From Yersinia kristensenii (lineage in GTDB: Bacteria > Pseudomonadota > Gammaproteobacteria > Enterobacterales > Enterobacteriaceae), in the NCBI RefSeq assembly GCF_900460525.1, contig NZ_UHIY01000001.1, positions 3,038,001 through 3,102,000 on the forward strand: 64,000 nt of DNA, given 5' to 3'. This document shows, one piece after another, positions 40,462 through 48,525 of the stretch; the stretch's first letter is position 1, and the number at the start of each line of letters is the position of its first letter. Under the pieces are notes generated by a model, which saw only the letters and a list, made by a program, of their open reading frames with translations, had not been told where the DNA came from and did not search any database. The position numbers were made by a program, and so were the translations under genes.

Positions 40462-41451
40462 TTATTTGACCGCGCTGATTTGCTGAATAAGATCCTGATA
40501 ATCTTTACCAAATTCATCACGTACTGGCTGAGTGGCTTGATAATAATAGTCATGATCGATTTCATGATATTGCACGCCGCCAGCTTTCATTTTGTCATGA
40601 GATTGCTGCACATAGGCTTGCCATAATACCCGCTGTTCCGCCTGTGCTTCTTTTGCCAATTTCAGAATGGTTTGTTGATCTTCTGGAGATAATTTATCCC
40701 ACTTGGTTTTAGAATAAAGGAACAATTCGGGAATAATAAAATGGCCGCTTAAAGTATAGTTTTTAACCACTGGCAGATAGTTATGTGCGACAAAAGTTGG
40801 CTCGTTATTTTCGGTGCCATCAATAACCCCAGTTTGCATCCCGCTGAACACTTCACTGACGCCCATACTGAGTGAATTGGCCCCCATCGCTTTTAGTGTT
40901 GCCAGTGCAATCGGGCTGCCCTGTACTCGGATTTTCATGCCTTTTAGATCTTCCGATTTAATGACGGGCTGTTTGGTTATCAGATTACGGGTGCCTGCAT
41001 CCATCCAACCGAGGAAGACTAATTTTGAGTTTTTATTATTAGTGATTTTATCGCCAATTTCCTGACCAATTTTCCCATCAATCACTTTATGCAAGTGATC
41101 TTCATCACGGAACATATAGGGCAGAGTAAAGACACTGATCTCCGGTAAAATTGATGCCACCGGGGTCATGGAAACACGAATAATATCAATAGCCCCCATT
41201 TGGGCTTGTTCTATCATTTGTTTTTCATCACCCAATACCCCGCCAGGGAAAGTTTTAATTTCCAATCGCCCGTCAGTCGCAGTCTTTAGTTTGTCACCCA
41301 TATTTTTAACCGCGACAACATTGGGATAATCTTTAGGATGAACATCGGCAGCTTTAATTTGTTGAGCAGCCGCTATTTGGCTAAATAAAATAGCTGAAAT
41401 AGCCAGACAGAGTGTTGGCAGCGGCTTAGGAAATTTCATAGAGAATTTCAT
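40462..41451 (-). CDS. dctP: TRAP transporter periplasmic solute-binding protein DctP
   Basis: The protein has 329 residues with a signal peptide (cleavage after AAA-Q, near residue 29). Arg175 in GMKIRVQGSP is the conserved carboxylate-binding arginine of the family. GGAG nine bases upstream supports the first ATG. Neighbouring citrate genes make a di- or tricarboxylate substrate attractive, but the operon is convergent to cit and may be independent. Confidence 0.92.
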   Translation of the reverse strand: MKFSMKFPKPLPTLCLAISAILFSQIAAAQQIKAADVHPKDYPNVVAVKNMGDKLKTATDGRLEIKTFPGGVLGDEKQMIEQAQMGAIDIIRVSMTPVASILPEISVFTLPYMFRDEDHLHKVIDGKIGQEIGDKITNNKNSKLVFLGWMDAGTRNLITKQPVIKSEDLKGMKIRVQGSPIALATLKAMGANSLSMGVSEVFSGMQTGVIDGTENNEPTFVAHNYLPVVKNYTLSGHFIIPELFLYSKTKWDKLSPEDQQTILKLAKEAQAEQRVLWQAYVQQSHDKMKAGGVQYHEIDHDYYYQATQPVRDEFGKDYQDLIQQISAVK

Positions 41452-41684
41452 TCAGTGGTCTCCAGAAGTCATTAAATTAACAGAGAAAAATAGGTCATTT
41501 CTAATAATGGAATAGTGATATAAAAGGGCCATTCCTTTATCCCCAAGGTGATAAAGCTAGCTGTTTACATTTGCTTTTAAATTGACCAGTGTCACAGAAA
41601 AAGAAATGACAGGAACTGCGTTCCAATAATTGTGAAGTATCATTTCATATTGACTTTTAATCAATCGAACGCGTGGTGAGAGAT

Positions 41685-41843
41685 ATGATTTATCGGGTTA
41701 TAAATGAGGTGCAACTTGAAGTGGATAACGTTTTAGTTCAAATGGCGGGTTCTGATGTTGTGGCAAGGGAGGTTAACTACTACTATAAAACGCCATTAAT
41801 TAAGATGATTAGGATAACGTGTGACGCCGGTATTTATCCGTAA
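41685..41843 (+). CDS. possible 52-residue leader ORF before the phosphopantetheinyl transferase
   Basis: An ATG preceded by GGTGAGAGAT opens a frame of 52 codons whose stop lies 23 bases inside the next gene. The product (MIYRVINEVQLEVDNVLVQM...) matches nothing I know. The overlap could couple translation of the transferase, but chance is not excluded. Confidence 0.25.
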   Translation: MIYRVINEVQLEVDNVLVQMAGSDVVAREVNYYYKTPLIKMIRITCDAGIYP

Positions 41844-42570
41844 TTTTACTTTTGCTGCATTACCTGCCGCCGGTCTGAATGACCAACCCTTGTTTCACGG
41901 GCTTTTGGCTAAATGTGATTTTGATGTGAATGAATATCGGGATGAGCTGTTTGCCGTATATGGCATCGCGTTTCCAGGCAGTTTACAGAAAGCGGTTGCT
42001 AAACGGCGTGCCGAATATCTGGCCGGGCGTTTTGTTGCCAGACAAGTTCTGAATATGTTGGAAGTACGCGATTATCCGCTGGCGAATGGTATCGATCGCG
42101 CGCCACTGTGGCCAACCGGTTTGATTGGCAGCATCAGTCATAATAATCAACGCGCTTTGTGCACCGCACAAATAATAACATCCGCTGCTGAGCCTTTAGA
42201 ATCCTCCCGCCGCTTGCATGGTATTGGTGTGGATATCGAAAGCTTAATTCCTGTTGAAAGAGCCGCCAATGTGTGGCCGGGTATTCTCAATGAAGAGGAA
42301 TATCAGCATTTTCAAGATGGCCCATTACCTTTTAACCACGTGCTAACATTGGCTTTTTCCGCGAAAGAAAGCTTATTTAAAGCGATATACCCACAGCTTG
42401 GACGGTATTTTGATTTTCTTGAAGCAAAGTTGCTGAGTTACTCGCTGGACACGGGGCGTTTTGAATTACAATTATTACGGGAGTTAAGTGGAGATTTTCC
42501 CGCAGGGCGCTGTTTTACTGGCTGTTTCACATTAAATGATAGCGATATACAAACACTTATTGCTTACTGA
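41821..42570 (+). CDS. 4'-phosphopantetheinyl transferase, EntD/Sfp type
   Basis: The protein has 249 residues. The motifs are those of EntD-like transferases: RRAEYLAGRFVAR, PLWPTGLIGSISHN, GVDIE (metal-binding acid residues) and FSAKESLFKAIYP. It transfers phosphopantetheine from CoA to serine of carrier proteins. The start is GTG with AGGA upstream. No enterobactin-type genes surround it. The carriers at 1-7.5 kb are candidate substrates. Confidence 0.9.
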   Translation: MTPVFIRNFTFAALPAAGLNDQPLFHGLLAKCDFDVNEYRDELFAVYGIAFPGSLQKAVAKRRAEYLAGRFVARQVLNMLEVRDYPLANGIDRAPLWPTGLIGSISHNNQRALCTAQIITSAAEPLESSRRLHGIGVDIESLIPVERAANVWPGILNEEEYQHFQDGPLPFNHVLTLAFSAKESLFKAIYPQLGRYFDFLEAKLLSYSLDTGRFELQLLRELSGDFPAGRCFTGCFTLNDSDIQTLIAY

Positions 42571-42679
42571 TTTTTATACCATCGGCCCTTGTCATTATTT
42601 TAAATAATTTTTAATTGGAAAGTTTAATAGGAATAGACTAAATATTTAGCTACCAAAAAATATTTATTGATAGGACATC

Positions 42680-43582
42680 ATGAAATATATAGTGCTATTG
42701 GCCTTCATCTTGTGTGTAGCCTATGTGCATTTTCGTGGGAAAGTGCGTTATAGATTCTGGCGTCAGCTCTCAGACCATTCGACATTCGTTTCGCCAATCA
42801 ATGTCTTCATGTATTTATTCTCCCGCGTCCCCACCACGCCCTATTTAAAGCAGGATCTTTTCCCCGAACTGACTGTGTTGCGAGATAACTGGTTAAAAAT
42901 TAGGGAAGAAGGTCAGGCGTTAATGGAAATCCAGCAAATCAAAGCATCGGACAAATATAATGATGCCGGTTTTAATTCTTTTTTTAAAACGGGTTGGAAG
43001 CGCTTTTACTTAAAATGGTATGAAGACAGCCACCCATCAGCCATGACATTGTGCCCATACACCACCACCTTATTACAAGGATTGCCGTCGGTGAAAGCGG
43101 CGATGTTTGCTGAGTTGCCCGACGGCAGCCGTTTACCTCGCCACCGCGATCCTTATGCGGGCTCTTTGCGTTATCACCTTGGCCTAATAACGCCGAATGA
43201 TGACCGCTGCTTTATTGATGTCGATGGCACCACTTATAGCTGGCGTGATGGTGAAGGAATATTATTTGATGAAACCTATATTCACTATGCCGAAAATCAG
43301 AGTGGACAAAACCGGCTCATTTTATTTTGCGATATTGAACGCCCGATGCGCTATCGCTGGGCACAATGGATTAACCATTGGTTGGGCCGTAACTTAATGA
43401 GTGCCGCCACGGCTCCCAATGAAGAAGGGGATAGAACCGGTGGTGTCAACCGCGCGTTCAAATATATCTATGCGGTACGGAAGGTGGGTAAACGTTTAAA
43501 AGCCTGGAACCGCACAATTTATTATCTTATCAAATGGATTTTATTTGGTGGCATTGCTGCATTGATTTTTTATGCGCTGTAA
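42680..43582 (+). CDS. lpxO: LpxO-like lipid A 2-hydroxylase (Fe(II)/2-oxoglutarate dioxygenase)
   Basis: The protein has 300 residues, with membrane segments at both ends (about 2-18 and 277-299). The aspartyl/asparaginyl beta-hydroxylase core carries the iron ligands His155, Asp157 (RHRDPYAG) and His202 (YIHYAEN). An arginine in NRLILFCDIERP probably binds 2-oxoglutarate. LpxO adds a 2-hydroxyl to a secondary acyl chain of lipid A at the inner membrane. It stands alone, 110 bp after the transferase gene. Confidence 0.9.
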   Translation: MKYIVLLAFILCVAYVHFRGKVRYRFWRQLSDHSTFVSPINVFMYLFSRVPTTPYLKQDLFPELTVLRDNWLKIREEGQALMEIQQIKASDKYNDAGFNSFFKTGWKRFYLKWYEDSHPSAMTLCPYTTTLLQGLPSVKAAMFAELPDGSRLPRHRDPYAGSLRYHLGLITPNDDRCFIDVDGTTYSWRDGEGILFDETYIHYAENQSGQNRLILFCDIERPMRYRWAQWINHWLGRNLMSAATAPNEEGDRTGGVNRAFKYIYAVRKVGKRLKAWNRTIYYLIKWILFGGIAALIFYAL

Positions 43583-43796
43583 TACTCCCCAATAAAATAA
43601 CAAAGTCATCAATTAGATGGAGGCAAAAGGCCGCTTGTGGGATTGAGTTTTCCGCTGCAAATGAGTCATAAACAGCCGATATTATTGGCGGTAATGATAT
43701 CCCGCAAGCCGCCTGGCAGGGAGAACCAGATATTCAGCCAGTCACTCCATTAGCACCTCAGCTAAAGGTGCGCCGCAGCGGATAATGGGCACCGAA

Positions 43797-43842
43797 AGCA
43801 AAAAGCCTGCTTAAGTTTTCTTAAAGATGGGTTTCTCTAAAG
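43797..43842. other. degenerate copy of the tRNA-Asn terminator
   Basis: AGCAAAAAGCCTGCTTAAG and later GGGTTTCTCTAAAG align with the terminator region flanking the third tRNA-Asn, 900 bp away, but the stem is broken. The surrounding 318-bp gap (43583-43900) otherwise holds only short frames with stops. It may mark a lost tRNA copy or an old integration scar. Confidence 0.4.
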
Positions 43843-43900
43843 AAAATTATGGCAATACTCAAGGCCTCTTCATGGCGGCATAGTGATAGAGATTTTTGCT

Positions 43901-44599
43901 TTAGAACGGGCAGGTATTACGGGCTTTGATCCACTCATTGCTGATGGGATGAACAAAATGTAGCTCACTGGCATGCAGCATCAGCCGGGGTGTCTGTTCG
44001 GTGCCGGGTAGCAGGCGGCCGCCATACAAGTCGCAGCCCCAAATAGGGTGGCCCAACTGCTGGCAGTGGATGCGCAGTTGATGGGTACGCCCGGTCTCCG
44101 GGGTGAGCTGTACCCGCGTCAATGGCAGTAGCTTCTGGTCTGCCAACTTGTGATAAAAGCGCTCAATGACCTGATAGTGGGAACGGGCGGGCTTGCCGTT
44201 GATTGGGCAAATCGACATCAGCGGGAACAGCGCAGGGTCTTTGGCTATCGCCGCGTCTATCACTCCTTCATTGTTGCCCAGATGTCCACAGAGCAGTGCG
44301 CTGTACACTTTGGTCACGGTGCGCTGACTGAACTGTTGGCAGAGGGCAGCATTAATAGTCTTATTCCGAGCAATCACCATCAGCCCGGAAGTCCCGAAAT
44401 CAAGGCGGTGAACTAGGGTGCAGCCGGGGAATATTTGTACCAGTCGATGATGCACCGAGTCGAGATTTTGCGGGTTTTTCCCCGAGAGACTGAGCAGCCC
44501 AGCAGGTTTATTGATAAGCACCAGATGATCGTCCTGATAGAGAGTCTCTATCTTGTCATGGCACGGCGGGGCAATAAAGGTATCGTAAATGGTAGACAT
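43901..44599 (-). CDS. RluA-family RNA pseudouridine synthase
   Basis: About 232 residues. The catalytic motif HRLDFGTSGLMV includes the active-site aspartate, and GRTHQLRIHCQQLGHPI is the second family signature. It isomerises uridine in rRNA or tRNA. It resembles RluA in size and lacks an S4 domain, but I cannot tell RluA from paralogs. I chose the ATG at 44599; an upstream TTG frame adds 24 unlikely residues. Confidence 0.88.
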   Translation of the reverse strand: MSTIYDTFIAPPCHDKIETLYQDDHLVLINKPAGLLSLSGKNPQNLDSVHHRLVQIFPGCTLVHRLDFGTSGLMVIARNKTINAALCQQFSQRTVTKVYSALLCGHLGNNEGVIDAAIAKDPALFPLMSICPINGKPARSHYQVIERFYHKLADQKLLPLTRVQLTPETGRTHQLRIHCQQLGHPIWGCDLYGGRLLPGTEQTPRLMLHASELHFVHPISNEWIKARNTCPF

Positions 44600-44703
44600 C
44601 AGGCTGCCCGAAGGGAGAATAGGTGGGGGATAATAACGAACTTTCAGCCGACTGGCGAATCTGGCCGCCAATCATGGTCACTGCCCACCAGCAAGCATAG
44701 AGC

Positions 44704-44732
44704 AAAAAGCCCGCTTAGTTTCCTAAGCGGGC
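44704..44732 (-). terminator. terminator of the third tRNA-Asn gene
   Basis: The same GCCCGCTTAG / CTAAGCGGGC stem, four-base loop and T5 tract as at 20240 lies ten bases after the tRNA. Confidence 0.9.
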
Positions 44733-44742
44733 TTCTCTAATT

Positions 44743-44818
44743 TGGCTCCTCTGACTGGACTCGAACCAGTGACATACGGATTAACAGTCCGCCGTTCTAC
44801 CGACTGAACTACAGAGGA
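44743..44818 (-). tRNA. tRNA-Asn (GTT), third copy
   Basis: Identical over 76 bases to the copies at 8324 and 20279, with intact terminator, next to mtfA. The asn tRNA-mtfA neighbourhood is also familiar from E. coli. Confidence 0.97.
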
Positions 44819-44986
44819 ATCGTGTGAACGGGGCGCATGATATCTAGCATACCCGATACTGTCAACGCTAAATTAGTACATTTGGCTCGACTGCTCAGCA
44901 TATGAGCAAGACAGAGAGCGATAACGACTAAATAAGACGATTTCACCGTTTTTATGCCTTTATGGTTTAAGGCATTGAGCCAATCA

Positions 44987-45790
44987 CTAATTCAGTGGAT
45001 GCAAAATCTCAGCGTTTTGATTCTCGTTTTCCCAGCGTTTTAGTCTGGCCAGCGGATCTTGACGATAAAAAGTACAGAAATGCTGATAAACCGCTGGGAA
45101 ACGGTTTTCCAATAGCTCGGGCGCACTGAAAAAATATTCGGATAACACCGCAAAACATTCAGCAGGATCACTGGCGGCGTATGCATCCATACTGGCTGCG
45201 TCGACACCCACCATATCTATCTCATCTTGAATGTTGTCCATTGCCTGATGCAGGTCATACTCCCATGCCGCAACGTCACGCATGGCAATCGGCGGCACGC
45301 CATTTGAATGACCGCCATTGCGCATATCCAGTTTATGGGCAGCCTCATGAATAACCAGATTAAAACCTGATAAATCAAAAGAATCCTGAATATCTTGCCA
45401 ATTCAGGACGATAGGCCCCTGTTCCCAACTCTGACCGGACTGCACTGTTTGCCCGGTGTGAACCAAGCCCGCATCATCTTGCCAGTCGTCATCAACCACA
45501 AAAGGGGACGGATAAATAAGCACTTCATGGAAGCCATCCAGCCATTTAGCCCCTAACTCCATCACTGGCAGAGCGAATAATAGTGTTAGGCGAGCCTGCA
45601 TCAACGGCGTTAATACCAACCCTTGCAGCGGTAGCAGGCGTTTTTGTTGCAACAAATGGCTGGCGACAGAAACCAGCCGCTGTTGCTCCTCTTCATTCAA
45701 AGGGGCTAATAGAGGAATATTCAGCGCTTCACGCCACTGTGCAAGCAGCTCCGCTTGCGGTTGATTTGCTTTCCACAGCCACTTAATCAT
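44987..45790 (-). CDS. mtfA: MtfA, Mlc titration factor / zinc aminopeptidase
   Basis: About 267 residues, collinear with E. coli MtfA: IKWLWK at the start, [33 protein letters not shown] and [20 protein letters not shown]. The zinc-binding HEAAH is at 148-152. MtfA binds the glucose repressor Mlc and thereby influences ptsG. I chose the ATG at 45790, which matches the family start; a 20-residue longer frame exists. Confidence 0.95.
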   Translation of the reverse strand: MIKWLWKANQPQAELLAQWREALNIPLLAPLNEEEQQRLVSVASHLLQQKRLLPLQGLVLTPLMQARLTLLFALPVMELGAKWLDGFHEVLIYPSPFVVDDDWQDDAGLVHTGQTVQSGQSWEQGPIVLNWQDIQDSFDLSGFNLVIHEAAHKLDMRNGGHSNGVPPIAMRDVAAWEYDLHQAMDNIQDEIDMVGVDAASMDAYAASDPAECFAVLSEYFFSAPELLENRFPAVYQHFCTFYRQDPLARLKRWENENQNAEILHPLN

Positions 45791-46121
45791 CAGGTTGCTC
45801 ACAAAGTGATAATTCGAACGTCTAAAGCAGGGAAGTGTTGTTGTAAACATGCCGTAAAAAGTGGCATGAACGCAACCGTTTCATGAAGAGATACCCGAGC
45901 ACTTGAAAGGGCTAGCTCACAAACGGGTGAGAAAATCCGCTTTCTGATAGGGCAAAACCCCTTATGCTCTTTCATTATTCAAGCACTTATAGAAAAAAAA
46001 TTCAGCGATCTTTATCACAGTAAGTTGGCAAAGCAAGACGATAAATAATACATCCGTCTTGCTCATTGCTTGCTGATAATTACTTACTGATATTTAGGCC
46101 TATAGTTAATCATGGGCTTGA
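45791..46121. other. intergenic region between mtfA and the LolA-like gene
   Basis: About 330 bp between divergent genes, which must contain both promoters. I see no repeat, RNA or clear operator in it. Confidence 0.5.
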
Positions 46122-46862
46122 ATGACTTGCCCCAAGGAGAAGACTATTTGCAGCTTAACCGGTTCACTCACTCTACTGGCGGCAGTCTTTATGTCGCCGA
46201 GTGTTGTCTATGCAACGACGGCCACACATCAAATTTATAATGCCTCCATGATATCCACCCCACTAATCAATACTGGCGGAAATGACCCCATTAGCGCGGC
46301 TCTGCACCATTTTGAGCAAATTGAATCCTATCAGGTTAGCGTGCATTCCCGGTCGGTACAGGGCGATTTAACCGTGATTCGTTACAGTTACCGTAAGCCG
46401 GGATATGTGCGCATGGACTTCACCGAACCCCATAATGGCGCGGCGCTGGTCTATGACCCAAGCAGTGGCAAAGTGCGATTATGGCCATTTGGAGTAAATA
46501 GTTTACCGGTGCTGAGTCTGTCGCCGACCAATAGTTTGATACGTGATAAGAATGGGCACCGCGTGGATCAATCAGATATGGGGACATTGCTCAGCCATAT
46601 CCGCAGCCTACAACAAAGCGGTGAGACGGCTATTCTCGGTGACGAAGTGTTAGCACAGCAGCCGGTATTGCATCTTTCTGTAACCGGCCCGGTGGGTGTC
46701 ACGGTGGATAATGTGCATCGCTATGATGTTTGGTTGGAAAAGAGTCAAAATTTCCCTGTCAAAGTCGTGAGTTATGGCGCTGATGGGCATCAACTGGAAA
46801 CCGTAGTAATGGATGCCATGATAATCAACCTGCACTTTCCTGAGCATTTCTTTACCCCTTAA
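46122..46862 (+). CDS. LolA-like periplasmic protein of unknown function
   Basis: The protein has 246 residues with a signal peptide (cleavage near VYA, residue 31). The body has alternating beta-strands such as RYSYRKPGYVRMDF and RYDVWLEKSQNFPVKVVSYG, the pattern of the LolA/DUF1571-like half-barrel that binds lipids or hydrophobic molecules. It is 16 bp upstream of an SRPBCC gene, so the two probably form an operon. The function is unknown; no lipoprotein-sorting role is shown. Confidence 0.6.
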   Translation: MTCPKEKTICSLTGSLTLLAAVFMSPSVVYATTATHQIYNASMISTPLINTGGNDPISAALHHFEQIESYQVSVHSRSVQGDLTVIRYSYRKPGYVRMDFTEPHNGAALVYDPSSGKVRLWPFGVNSLPVLSLSPTNSLIRDKNGHRVDQSDMGTLLSHIRSLQQSGETAILGDEVLAQQPVLHLSVTGPVGVTVDNVHRYDVWLEKSQNFPVKVVSYGADGHQLETVVMDAMIINLHFPEHFFTP

Positions 46863-46878
46863 TACGGAGTCTGACAGC

Positions 46879-47349
46879 ATGGCTGAGTACCGGTTTTCGA
46901 CCCTCTGGCGTGTTAAGGCCCCGCTACAGGCCGTATGGGATATTCTTTGTCATCCTGATTTGTGGCCGAGTTGGTGGAAAAGTCTGGAGCAGGTTGTCGA
47001 GATTGAAAAGGGCGATCTTAATGGTATCGGCGCATTGCATCGTTATACCTGGAAAGGTGTACTTCCATACCGAATAACCTTTGATATTCATGTGATAACA
47101 ATTAACCCCTTGCACTTGTTGGAGGGGCAAGCCAGTGGCGAGGTCGAGGGCATCGGGTTGTGGTCATTATTTTATGATGGTACTGACACAATTGTTCGTT
47201 ACGACTGGCACATCCGCACCAATACGCGCTGGATGAATCACTTGGCCCCGATAGCGGCACCGCTTTTTCGCTGGAACCATAACAGTGTTATGCGCGAAGG
47301 CGCGAAAGGGCTGGCACGGCGATTGGGTACGCGAGTGGATGTCGGGTGA
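46879..47349 (+). CDS. SRPBCC/START-fold protein
   Basis: The protein has 156 residues with the N-terminal pattern of the Bet v1/START superfamily (WRVKAPLQAVWDILCHPDLWPSWW) and a long C-terminal helix. Members bind hydrophobic ligands in a deep cavity. It lacks a signal peptide, unlike its partner gene. No specific ligand can be assigned. Confidence 0.75.
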   Translation: MAEYRFSTLWRVKAPLQAVWDILCHPDLWPSWWKSLEQVVEIEKGDLNGIGALHRYTWKGVLPYRITFDIHVITINPLHLLEGQASGEVEGIGLWSLFYDGTDTIVRYDWHIRTNTRWMNHLAPIAAPLFRWNHNSVMREGAKGLARRLGTRVDVG

Positions 47350-47528
47350 TTGCTGTGGGCTAATTCACCCAAGTCTGGTTAATTGATTGTAAAATACAAT
47401 CCCATTTTTTAACTTTCTTTTATCACTTTTGTTATTTCGTTTTACCTGAGGGCGTTGTTAATTTCTAGAGGCTTTATCAGGGGATTGAGTGGCAAATAAC
47501 AAGCAGTGAATAAAAGGATAATAACAAA

Positions 47529-48521
47529 ATGGCAAAGAAGAAAACGCTTAATACCGCGATAGCGGCGGGTTTTTCAGGGTTAATTTTATTAACGGGCAGT
47601 GTTCAGGCACAAACTGAAGCACTCTCCCTTCAAGGGAAAACCATTGGCGTCGCGGTGGTTGGCACGCAGCATTTCTGGGATCGCGAAGCCTTTAAAGGGG
47701 CATCCAGTGAGGTCGAAAAGCTGGGGGGGAAATTGGTTGCGGTGGACGGCGGGCGGGATAATCAAGTGCATGCCGATAATCATGATATTTTGCTGGCACG
47801 CAAAGTCGATGCCGTTATCAGTATTTTGGGTGACAGTGCGGTTGAGCCTAAATTTAAAGCGTTACAGGCGGCAGGTATTCCGGTATTTACTGTCGACCAT
47901 GTGTCACCTTATTCAATCAATAACACCACCTCTGATAATTACACCATCGGTAGCACCATTGGCCGTTATACCGCCGATGCTTTAGGGGGGAAAGGCAATA
48001 TAGCGGTATTTAATGCTTTCTCTAATTCATTGCGTATTTGCGGTATTCGCTACGATCTGTGGAAATATGTATTACAGGATTATCCTGGCATCAAAATTAT
48101 TCAGCCGGAACTGGCGGAACAATATGCTAACTCACCGGAAGATGCCCGGAAAAAGACACTGGAATTATTGAGTCAACATCCGAAAGGCACTTTGGATGCT
48201 ATACATGTCGCCTGTTGGGATCAGCCCGCCATTGGTATTGTGCAGGCTTTGGAAGAGAGCGGACGTGCTGGTGATGTCAAAGTGACCGCGATTGATGCCG
48301 GGCCAGAAACACTGGAAATCATGGCAGAGAAAGACAGCCCACTGGTTGCCAATGTCGCGCAACAACCTAATCTGATTGGTAAAACTTCTGCCGATAACGT
48401 AGCCCGCTACTTTGCCGGTGAAAAATTGTTGCCACAAACCTTCGTCCCAGTGCTGCCGGTCAACGGGCCAGAAGAGGCGAAAGCAGTCTACAAGCAGCTT
48501 GGTTACGGTGATTTGAAATAA
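47529..48521 (+). CDS. sugar ABC transporter periplasmic binding protein (RbsB/YtfQ type)
   Basis: The protein has 330 residues with a signal peptide (cleavage after VQA-Q, residue 28). It has the Peripla_BP_4 fold: GKTIGVAVVGTQHFWDREAFKGA, then ISILGDSAVEPKFKALQAAGIPVF and a late TAIDAGPETLEIM. It captures a sugar or sugar-like molecule for the transporter encoded in the next three genes. The substrate is not evident. Confidence 0.88.
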   Translation: MAKKKTLNTAIAAGFSGLILLTGSVQAQTEALSLQGKTIGVAVVGTQHFWDREAFKGASSEVEKLGGKLVAVDGGRDNQVHADNHDILLARKVDAVISILGDSAVEPKFKALQAAGIPVFTVDHVSPYSINNTTSDNYTIGSTIGRYTADALGGKGNIAVFNAFSNSLRICGIRYDLWKYVLQDYPGIKIIQPELAEQYANSPEDARKKTLELLSQHPKGTLDAIHVACWDQPAIGIVQALEESGRAGDVKVTAIDAGPETLEIMAEKDSPLVANVAQQPNLIGKTSADNVARYFAGEKLLPQTFVPVLPVNGPEEAKAVYKQLGYGDLK

Positions 48522-48525
48522 CACC

